Positions 16,532 through 22,593 of a stretch of DNA of 64,000 bases are shown piece by piece. Position 1 is the first letter of the stretch. The number at the start of each line of letters is the position of its first letter. The DNA is taken from NCBI GenBank assembly GCA_004555265.1, contig SFIQ01000009.1:15905-79904 (forward strand). Reading direction: 5' to 3'. Source of the stretch: Ruminococcus sp. (lineage in GTDB: Bacteria > Bacillota > Clostridia > Oscillospirales > Acutalibacteraceae). A program made the translations under genes and the position numbers. Below the pieces are notes generated by a model that worked only from the letters and a program-made list of their open reading frames with translations, ran no database searches and was not told the origin of the DNA.

Positions 16532-17728
16532 CTAATTGTCGCGCTTGCTTGTTGGGATGAACAATTTTATACTGCAGATCGCAATGATCAGCAGTATCGG
16601 AAACACGATTCCCGCAAGCATTCCGGCTTTCATATTATCATTTGCATTCTGCGTAAAGATGCCGATGACGCTCGGGCCAATAGACGCTCCCATATCTCCG
16701 CCCATAGCAAGCAAGGCAAACAGGGCTGTACCCCCCAAGGGGATTCGGGCTGAAGAAATGCTGATCGACCCCGGCCACATAATCCCCACTGAAAATCCAC
16801 AGAGAACACACCCCAGCAGTCCGAAAATCGGTTGGGAGGAGATCGCGGTCAACAAATAACAGATCAAGCACAGGGTCCCGGATCCCAACATGAAGTTCGG
16901 CAAATTCATTTTATGACCGAATTTGCCGTACAGGAGACGACTGAGCCCCATCGTTGCAGCAAACATACAAGGGCCAATCAAGTCCCCGATGCTTTTGGAA
17001 AAGCCCAACGCAGATTCAACAAAAGCAGACGCCCATTGCGCCATGGATGCTTCGCTTGCACCCGCACCGATCATCAAAAGGATAAAAACCCAAAAGGCGG
17101 GTTTACGCAACAACTCTTTCAGTGTCATTCCCTTACCTTCCTCCGCTAAACGCTCGATCGGGCATATTGAGAAATTGTATGCATTGATGAGCGGAACAAT
17201 CGCCCACAGACAGGCCATGATACGCCAGTTTTCAATGCCAAACAGTGCAAAAAACAATGTGGAAACCAAAATAACGCCCACAACGCCCCAACAATAGAAG
17301 GAATGCAGCAGGCTCATCACGCTGTCTTTGTTTTCAAACGGACATGCCTCTACAATGGGACTGACCAAAACCTCAATCAGTCCGCTTCCTACCGCGTAGA
17401 TCACAACACTGATCAAAATTCCCAAAAGGCGGCTCGGCAGAAGGCTCGGCAAAAACGCCAATAAAATCAAACCCGCGGCAGAAGTAATTTGTGATGCAAC
17501 CACACATTTTCGATATCCGATTCGGTCAACAAATTTGGCGCAAAATACATCCACAAGAATTTGGACAATATAAAAAACGGTGGAAATCAGGGCGATTTTC
17601 GCAATTGGTATGTCAAACTCGGCATGGAATCGCAAAAACAGAAGCGGCGTAAAATTTGCAACAATTGCTTGCGTGATAAATCCGATATAACATGTAATCA
17701 GTGTCTTTTTGTATTTTTTTATTTCCAT
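16532..17728 (-). CDS. Major facilitator superfamily transporter
   Basis: 399 residues, 12 predicted membrane helices with a central loop, typical MFS. The start at ATG 17728 (MEIKKYKKTLITCYIGF) is preceded by AAAGGAA; the frame upstream to 17788 has no RBS. Features include FVDRIGYRKCVVASQ (motif A-like loop between helices 2 and 3) and NFMLGSGTLCLICYLL. The family includes fucose/sugar symporters and multidrug exporters; the substrate cannot be assigned. Isolated gene, ending 195 bp from the small AT-rich gene. Confidence 0.85.
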   Translation of the reverse strand: MEIKKYKKTLITCYIGFITQAIVANFTPLLFLRFHAEFDIPIAKIALISTVFYIVQILVDVFCAKFVDRIGYRKCVVASQITSAAGLILLAFLPSLLPSRLLGILISVVIYAVGSGLIEVLVSPIVEACPFENKDSVMSLLHSFYCWGVVGVILVSTLFFALFGIENWRIMACLWAIVPLINAYNFSICPIERLAEEGKGMTLKELLRKPAFWVFILLMIGAGASEASMAQWASAFVESALGFSKSIGDLIGPCMFAATMGLSRLLYGKFGHKMNLPNFMLGSGTLCLICYLLTAISSQPIFGLLGCVLCGFSVGIMWPGSISISSARIPLGGTALFALLAMGGDMGASIGPSVIGIFTQNANDNMKAGMLAGIVFPILLIIAICSIKLFIPTSKRDN

Positions 17729-17872
17729 AATATTTGAAGTTCCTTTCCGTGATAAACTTGTGTGAACGGTTCCATGCCGCCAAATCACATTCCTTTTATG
17801 GGAAAATCATCTTCACAAATTCCAATTTGTTGAAATCAGCATATCACAAATCTGTGCATATCTCAACCATGA

Positions 17873-17925
17873 AAAAAGAACCCTCACTTGTCTTGGTAGA
17901 CAAAAGAGGGTTCTTTTCTGTCAAG
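17873..17925. terminator. Strong hairpin terminator upstream of the MFS gene
   Basis: AAAAAAGAACCCTC and AGAGGGTTCTTTT flank an inner TTGTC/GACAA stem. T-runs on both strands. It probably ends the tRNA-side transcript on the minus strand. Confidence 0.8.
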
Positions 17926-17964
17926 AGGTAGCAAAAAAATGTCGGTTGCGGTCGAGTCGCAAAG

Positions 17965-18004
17965 AAAAAAATAACGCTGAACCCAAAGACGAATTGGGTC
18001 CAGC
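17965..18004 (-). terminator. Terminator of tRNA-Leu(TAA)
   Basis: CGCTG-A-ACCCAA pairs with TTGGGT-C-CAGCG. On the minus strand it is followed by TTATTTTTTTC. Confidence 0.85.
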
Positions 18005-18011
18005 GTCACGC

Positions 18012-18098
18012 TGGTGCCGCTGACCGGACTTGAACCGGTACGGTGTTGCCACCGAGGGATTTTAAGTCCCTTGCGTCTGCCGATTTCGCCACAGCGGC
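18012..18098 (-). tRNA. tRNA-Leu (anticodon TAA)
   Basis: Acceptor GCCGCTG/CAGCGGC, encoded CCA, anticodon loop CTTAAAA between AGGGA and TCCCT giving TAA. The long variable arm (CGGTGGCAACACCG) marks a class II leucine tRNA. It decodes UUA. Confidence 0.96.
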
Positions 18099-18265
18099 GC
18101 GTTTTCGGCGCTTTATTATTATAGTCAAAAAGACTTTGCTTGTCAATGAAAATTTTTTGATTTTAGACATAAAGGATAAAAACGGATTTTAGACTTTTGA
18201 TTGTATTTTTTCTGCTTTTGTGTTATCCTATTGTTACAAATCAAAACAGAAAGGAATTTCCCGTC

Positions 18266-18517
18266 ATGTTAGAATACCGTTACGACACACAACTGTTAAT
18301 TGAGGGCGAGGATTTGGACGAGGACGAAATCCACGATTACTTCACCGACCATTTCAAGGGCGACTGCCTTTTGGCAGTGGGGGATGAGGATTTAATCAAA
18401 ATCCATTACCACACCAACGAGCCGTGGAAGGTGTTGGAGTATTGCTCGACCTTGGGCGAGATTTTCGACATCGTGGTTGAGGATATGGACCGTCAGGAAC
18501 GCGGGTTGAAAGGCTGA
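18266..18517 (+). CDS. Orphan FakA/DAK1_2-like domain protein
   Basis: 83 residues matching a short internal segment of FakA/YloV-type fatty-acid kinases (COG1461): YDTQLLIEGEDLDEDEI, then GDCLLAVGDEDLIKIHYHT and WKVLEYCSTLGEIFDIVVED, ending DMDRQERGL. There is no kinase domain and no room for one. ATG 18266 follows AAAGGAATTTCCC; upstream codons to 18197 are hydrophobic leader read-through. Compact stand-alone versions are found in Clostridia, so it need not be a pseudogene. Its partner may be the DegV protein at 33054, since DegV (FakB) binds FakA; that is inference. Confidence 0.7.
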   Translation: MLEYRYDTQLLIEGEDLDEDEIHDYFTDHFKGDCLLAVGDEDLIKIHYHTNEPWKVLEYCSTLGEIFDIVVEDMDRQERGLKG

Positions 18518-18560
18518 TTTCGCAAAAGAATAATTTCCCCAAAAAATTCGTCGCTTTCTC

Positions 18561-18589
18561 TTGACATTCGGCGAACTTCGGTTCATAAT
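18561..18589 (+). promoter_or_regulatory. Promoter of the mgtE leader
   Basis: TTGACA (18561-18566), 17 bp, CATAAT (18584-18589). Transcription would start about 18596, just before the M-box. Confidence 0.8.
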
Positions 18590-18599
18590 AGCAAATGCA

Positions 18600-18760
18600 A
18601 AAAACATATCGGTAGGTAAGGCTCCCACAGGGATACGGGCTGCTGCCGCGAAACGGTGGAGACACCGTCAGCAGGTCAACAGGGCATATCGAACACGAAG
18701 GTGTGCTCTAACGCAGTTTCATTGCCCTTTGAAGCTAAAGCTTGAACGAAAGTTATAGTA
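18600..18760 (+). ncRNA. M-box (ykoK leader) magnesium riboswitch
   Basis: The core GGTAGGTAAGGCTCCCACAG, then GGGCTGCTGCCGCGAAACGG, GAGACACCGTCAGCAGGTCA and ACAGGGCATATCGA match the conserved M-box blocks (TTAGGTGAGGCTCCT, GCTGCTGCCC, GGTCAACAG). GCTAAAGC near the 3' end is also characteristic. M-boxes bind Mg2+ and shut off Mg2+ transporter genes when Mg2+ is plentiful. The next gene is mgtE, as expected. Confidence 0.93.
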
Positions 18761-18768
18761 TACGCTCG

Positions 18769-18805
18769 CGCATACCGTCTTTTCGTTCGGCGGTATGCGT
18801 TTTTT
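18769..18805 (+). terminator. M-box expression-platform terminator
   Basis: CGCATACCG and CGGTATGCG form a 9-bp stem followed by TTTTTT. It lies just after the aptamer, where Mg2+-dependent termination is expected. Confidence 0.88.
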
Positions 18806-18841
18806 GTTGTATTTTGCAGAATTTTAACTTGTGAGGTGAAA

Positions 18842-18934
18842 ATGATGGACACAGGAAGCGCGATAAGTGCAGATCCGAACCCTCCGCGATCTAGGGGCAT
18901 GAAAACCGCGGCTTTTTGTGCCGTTGTTTTCTGA
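18842..18934 (+). CDS. Possible 30-codon leader peptide upstream of mgtE
   Basis: ATGATG at 18842, preceded by GTGAGGTGAAA, opens a 30-codon frame with Asp-Pro-Asn-Pro-Pro-Arg-Ser-Arg at codons 11-18 and TGA at 18932. It lies between the M-box terminator and mgtE. Its middle overlaps short alternative helices: AGATC/GATCT (18871-18892) and CCGCG/CGCGG (18884-18911), the latter followed by CTTTTT. The Asp-Pro-x-Pro pattern recalls the MgtL leader of enterobacterial mgtA, whose translation senses low Mg2+. The codon count is too small for coding statistics, so this is a hypothesis. Confidence 0.4.
   Translation: MMDTGSAISADPNPPRSRGMKTAAFCAVVF
18884..18917 (+). promoter_or_regulatory. Possible second attenuator hairpin in the mgtE leader
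   Basis: CCGCG (18884-18888) can pair with CGCGG (18907-18911), with CTTTTT following. It competes with AGATC (18871-18875)/GATCT (18888-18892). The stem is only 5 bp, so its strength is doubtful. Confidence 0.35.
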
Positions 18935-19004
18935 AAATCGGTTTTGCGCTTTGTTTCCTATTATAAGCCCTTACCGGGCAAACTGAATTTAGGAGGGAAA
19001 CAAG

Positions 19005-20339
19005 GTGTACGAACAAGTACTTGCATTGTTGGAAGAGAAAAAATATCCGGAATTAAAAGCATTGCTTTCCGAGATGAACGAGGCGGATATTGCCGCGATT
19101 TTTGCGGATTTGCCGCCTGAAAAACTGCCGCTTGTCTATCGGATTTTGCCGAAAGAACTTGCCGCCGAAGTATTCGTCAATATGGAGTCCGATGCGCAGG
19201 AGTTGCTCATTCGCGCATTCAGCGATAATGAGTTGCGCGAGGTGCTCGACGAACTGTATGTGGACGACGCGGTCGATATTATCGAGGAAATGCCCGCGAC
19301 TGTCGTCAAGCGTATTTTACAGCATACCGACCCCGAGGTGCGCAAAAGCATCAATGAAATTTTGCAGTATCCCGAGGATTCCGCCGGCAGTTTGATGACG
19401 ATTGAATATGTCGATTTAAAAAAGTATATGACCGTGGACGATGCGTTCACGCGTATTCGCCGCACGGGTGTGGACAAAGAAACCATTTACATCTGCTATG
19501 TTACCGATGAAAACCGCAAACTGCTCGGAATTGTGACCGTCAAAGATTTGCTGCTTTCCGAAAAAAGCAAAAAAATCTTTGAGATTATGGACACGAACAT
19601 CATTTCGGTCAATACCTTGGAGGACAAAGAGGTTGTTGCGGACAAATTCCAAAAATATGACCTTTTGGCATTGCCCGTGGTTGACCAGGAAAACCGCTTG
19701 GTCGGCATCATCACGATTGATGACGCGATGGACGTCTTGCAGGATGAAAACACCGAGGACATCGAAAAGATGGCGGCGATTACGCCCACGGACAAGCCGT
19801 ATTTAAAAATGAGCGTGTTTGAAACCTACAAAAAGCGTATTCCGTGGCTTTTGTTGTTGATGGTTTCCGCAACATTCACCGAAAAAATCATCGGGCATTT
19901 TGAAGGCGCGCTGACCGCTTGCGTGGCACTGACGGCGTTTATCCCGATGCTCACGGGTACTTGCGGCAACTGCGGCGCGCAATCCTCGGCAACCATCATT
20001 CGCGGCCTTTCCTTGGGCGATATTGAATTTCGCGACACATTTAAAGTCATTTTCAAAGAGTTTCGCATCGCTTTGGTATGCGGTATCACGCTCGGTATTG
20101 TCAATTTTGCCAAATTGATGCTGTTTGACGATGTCGGCGCGTATGTCGCCATTGCTGTCAGTTTTACAATGGTCATGGCGGTGGTATTTGCCAAAATTGT
20201 CGGCTCGATTTTGCCGGTGTTTGCAAAAAAAATCGGCTTTGACCCCGCCGTAATGTCCAGCCCTTTTATTTCCACGATTGTGGACGCGGTGACATTGTTG
20301 ATTTATTTCAAAGTCGCCACGCTGATTTTGCATTTATAA
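19005..20339 (+). CDS. mgtE: Magnesium transporter MgtE
   Basis: An MgtE-type Mg2+ channel/transporter of the inner membrane, dimeric and gated by cytosolic Mg2+. Residues 1-125 form the superhelical N domain (LPPEKLPLVYRILPKELAAEVF; MTIEYVDL just before the CBS pair). Residues about 130-255 are the CBS pair. The C-terminal ~165 residues hold five membrane helices including the pore signature LTGTCGNCGAQSSATIIRGL. 444 residues is usual. The start is GTG 19005, 8 nt after AGGAGGG. It is controlled by the M-box and possibly a leader ORF upstream. Confidence 0.96.
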   Translation: MYEQVLALLEEKKYPELKALLSEMNEADIAAIFADLPPEKLPLVYRILPKELAAEVFVNMESDAQELLIRAFSDNELREVLDELYVDDAVDIIEEMPATVVKRILQHTDPEVRKSINEILQYPEDSAGSLMTIEYVDLKKYMTVDDAFTRIRRTGVDKETIYICYVTDENRKLLGIVTVKDLLLSEKSKKIFEIMDTNIISVNTLEDKEVVADKFQKYDLLALPVVDQENRLVGIITIDDAMDVLQDENTEDIEKMAAITPTDKPYLKMSVFETYKKRIPWLLLLMVSATFTEKIIGHFEGALTACVALTAFIPMLTGTCGNCGAQSSATIIRGLSLGDIEFRDTFKVIFKEFRIALVCGITLGIVNFAKLMLFDDVGAYVAIAVSFTMVMAVVFAKIVGSILPVFAKKIGFDPAVMSSPFISTIVDAVTLLIYFKVATLILHL

Positions 20340-20360
20340 TTTGATTTGCAGTTTTGTGCC

Positions 20361-20387
20361 AACAGCCCCGCAAGGGGCTGTTTTTTT
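20361..20387 (+). terminator. mgtE terminator
   Basis: AACAGCCCC-GCAA-GGGGCTGTT followed by seven T. Confidence 0.92.
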
Positions 20388-20436
20388 GTGCATTGTAATC
20401 CGTATCTTCGAGAACCGCTATGCATTCCTACAAAAT

Positions 20437-20858
20437 GGGGGTTGTCTATCCAACCGTAGGGGCGAACTGTGTTCGCCCGCCCGCTGGTCATTCTGAGCCA
20501 ACAGGCGAAGAATCTCGTTTCACGCAGGGTTACTTTGTTCTATTGGAGATCCTTCGCTTCGCTCAGGATGACAAATGGGGGTTTGTGGGGGTGTTTTTGG
20601 AACGAACAAAATACAGGATTAGGGTAGGGCGGGGGCTTGCTCCCGTCGCGGGGTTTGAGGTGAATTAACGGCGGGAGCAAGCCCCCGCCCTACCCTGTAA
20701 ATTGTATTTTGTGCGTGTAGGGAACGGTCTTGGCCGTTCCGCAAACCTCCCCACTTGTTGGGGAGGTGGCACGCCGAAGGCGTGACAGAGGGGCAAAATA
20801 CATCGAAATTCACGGGCGGGCGTGGAAACCCGCCCCTACGGTTGGATAGACAACCCCC
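20437..20858. repeat. 422-bp composite repeat island bounded by a perfect 28-bp inverted repeat
   Basis: The ends 20437-20464 and 20831-20858 are exact reverse complements over 28 bp (GGGGGTTGTCTATCCAACCG...). Inside lie a GTAGGGGCGAAC/GTTCGCCC unit, a family B copy (20487-20573), two family A copies head to head (20621-20696) and a GTAGGGAACGG/CCGTTCC unit (20718-20741). A CCTCCCCACTTGTTGGGGAGG hairpin with a trailing GACAGAGGGGCA follows. No gene is supported; the reading frame across it is an artefact. Confidence 0.85.
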
Positions 20859-20862
20859 AATT

Positions 20863-20948
20863 TATCATTCTGAACGCAGTGAAGAATCTCAACCGGCACA
20901 AGGTCGAGAATATGCAAAGCAAGATGCTTCGGTGATGCCTCAGCATGA
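20863..20948. repeat. Interspersed repeat, family B
   Basis: ATCATTCTGAACGCAGTGAA to GCCTCAGCATGACC; a diverged family B copy outside the 28-bp inverted repeats. Confidence 0.7.
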
Positions 20949-20998
20949 CCAAATAGGCGAAAGGTTCCCCAAAATCCCACCCAATATCCATTTCGCCC

Positions 20999-21027
20999 TT
21001 GACATTTTTCGCTGTATTTTTTATAGT
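20999..21027 (+). promoter_or_regulatory. Promoter of the alpha/beta hydrolase gene
   Basis: TTGACA (20999-21004), 17 bp, TATAGT (21022-21027). It supports a start well downstream of the repeat-derived frame. Confidence 0.8.
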
Positions 21028-21078
21028 TTACTTATACAGAAAAACGCGGAAAACCGCACGAAAGCAAAGGGAAACTGC

Positions 21079-21765
21079 GTGGACATCCAACTGCATTACA
21101 TCGAAAAAGGCGAGGGGAAACCGTTGGTGCTGTTGCACGGTAACGGCAGTTCGCTCGACTATTTTCAAAACCAAATCGAAACTTTTTCAAAATCTTATCG
21201 CGTGTTTGCCGTCGATACCCGCGGGCACGGGCGGTCGCCGCGCGGCACAGCCCCGTTCACAATGCAACAATTCAGCGAGGATTTGCGCGCTTTTTTCGAG
21301 GAACACGATTTACAGAAAGTGCATTTGCTCGGCTTTTCCGACGGCGGCAACATTGCGCTGACCTTTGCTCTGCGGTATCCCGAATACATAGAAAAACTGA
21401 TTGTCAACGGTGCGAATTTAAATACCAAAGGCGTAAAATTACGGTATCAAATCCCCATTGAAATCGGCTACCGCTTGGCAAAACTTTCCGCTTCCAAAAG
21501 CGAAACTGCCCGTCGAAAATCTGAAATGCTCGGATTGATGGTCAACGAGCCGCATATTTGCGTTGCACAACTGAAAAATGTAACAATGCCGACGCTTGTG
21601 CTTGTCGGCACAAACGATATGATAAAAGAGGCCCATTCCCGCACGATTGCCGCCGCATTGCCGCATGCGGAATTTGTGGCTTTAAAAGGCGGGCACTGCA
21701 TTTCCAAAGACGCACCCGAAGCCTATAATTGCACCGTGCTGGACTTCTTGAAAAAACAAATGTAA
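21079..21765 (+). CDS. Alpha/beta-fold hydrolase
   Basis: A soluble serine hydrolase of the alpha/beta superfamily; esterase, lipase or haloperoxidase-like, substrate unknown. The catalytic triad is readable: nucleophile Ser in LLGFSDGGNIAL (about residue 84), Asp in LVGTNDMI (about 178), His in KGGHCISKD (about 208). The oxyanion loop is LLHGNGSS. GTG 21079 follows AAAGGGAAACTGC and lies about 45 bp after the promoter; the frame open to 20755 runs through repeats and carries SERSEES-like repeat peptides, so it is rejected. 228 residues. Monocistronic. Confidence 0.88.
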   Translation: MDIQLHYIEKGEGKPLVLLHGNGSSLDYFQNQIETFSKSYRVFAVDTRGHGRSPRGTAPFTMQQFSEDLRAFFEEHDLQKVHLLGFSDGGNIALTFALRYPEYIEKLIVNGANLNTKGVKLRYQIPIEIGYRLAKLSASKSETARRKSEMLGLMVNEPHICVAQLKNVTMPTLVLVGTNDMIKEAHSRTIAAALPHAEFVALKGGHCISKDAPEAYNCTVLDFLKKQM

Positions 21766-21842
21766 AAATGCACAAAACGCGCTTTGCAAAAACCGCCTTT
21801 TTGTTCAGAGAACCAAATGTGCAAAAACATACAAAAACAGCA

Positions 21843-21871
21843 TTGACAATTTTTTAACAATGCTATATGAT
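21843..21871 (+). promoter_or_regulatory. rex operon promoter with embedded Rex-type operator
   Basis: TTGACA (21843-21848), 17 bp, TATGAT (21866-21871). The 18-bp element TTGACAATTTTTTAACAA (21843-21860) matches the Rex palindrome TTGTTAA-N4-TTAACAA at 12 of 14 fixed positions and contains the whole -35 box. A bound repressor would block RNA polymerase, giving autoregulation by NADH/NAD+. Confidence 0.8.
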
Positions 21872-21909
21872 GGTATCAATACGAAAATACTGATAGGAGC
21901 GAAAGTCGT

Positions 21910-22575
21910 ATGCGTACAGCCGTTCAAACGGTACAGGGTATTTCCAAACAGGCGCTTTTACGGCTGCCGTATTACCTCAATTACTTAAAGTTGTTGCAGA
22001 AAGAGGGCACGACGGTTGTGTCCGCCCCCAAAATTGCCGCTGCTTTGGCACTCAATGAGGTGCAGGTGCGCAAGGACATCGCTTTGGTCAGTTCGTGTGC
22101 AGGCAAGCCGAAAACGGGCTTTCAGGTGGATTTGCTGATTCACGATTTAGAGTCGTTTTTGGGCTATGACAATGTAGACGAGGCGGTCTTAATCGGCGCG
22201 GGGCAGTTGGGGCGTTCGCTTCTCGGGTACAAGGGCTTTGCGGACTACGGGCTGCAAATCGTGGCCGCGTTTGACCGTGACCCGGCGCTTTTCGACCTTC
22301 GCTTGGACGGCGAACAGCGGATTTTCCCGATGGAAAAGCTCGAAGACCTCTGCCGTCGCCTTTGCGTACACATCGGCATCATTTGCGTGCCGCCGAAAAG
22401 CGCACAGGATGTGTGCGACAGACTTGTCGCCTGCGGTATTCGTGCCGTATGGAATTTTGCACCGACGCACTTGACCGTTCCCGACGGGGTGCTGCTGCAA
22501 AATGAAAATATGGCGTCCTCGCTGGCGGTTTTGTCAGCGCATTTAAAACAGTCAATGGATTCATCCGAAATCTAA
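21910..22575 (+). CDS. rex: Redox-sensing transcriptional repressor Rex
   Basis: A dimeric repressor that senses the NADH/NAD+ ratio and controls fermentative dehydrogenases and hydrogenases. The N-terminal winged helix (about 1-80) contains QALLRLPYYLNYLKLLQKEG and the recognition stretch ALNEVQVRKDIALVS. The Rossmann domain begins VLIGAGQLGRSLLGY (GxGxxG, about residue 95) and ends with the domain-swapped helix near NENMASSLAVLSAHL. 221 residues is usual. It is the first gene of a seven-gene cluster and has a Rex-like site in its own promoter. Confidence 0.95.
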   Translation: MRTAVQTVQGISKQALLRLPYYLNYLKLLQKEGTTVVSAPKIAAALALNEVQVRKDIALVSSCAGKPKTGFQVDLLIHDLESFLGYDNVDEAVLIGAGQLGRSLLGYKGFADYGLQIVAAFDRDPALFDLRLDGEQRIFPMEKLEDLCRRLCVHIGIICVPPKSAQDVCDRLVACGIRAVWNFAPTHLTVPDGVLLQNENMASSLAVLSAHLKQSMDSSEI

Positions 22576-22593
22576 AAAAGGAGACTCAGTACA

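Noticed and set aside
17734..17931. 65-codon frame upstream of the MFS gene
   Set aside because: It spans the MFS 5' region and a terminator hairpin; there is no RBS or homology.
20755..21078. 108-codon N-terminal extension of the alpha/beta hydrolase
   Set aside because: It runs through interspersed repeats, and a promoter (20999-21027) and RBS place the start at GTG 21079.
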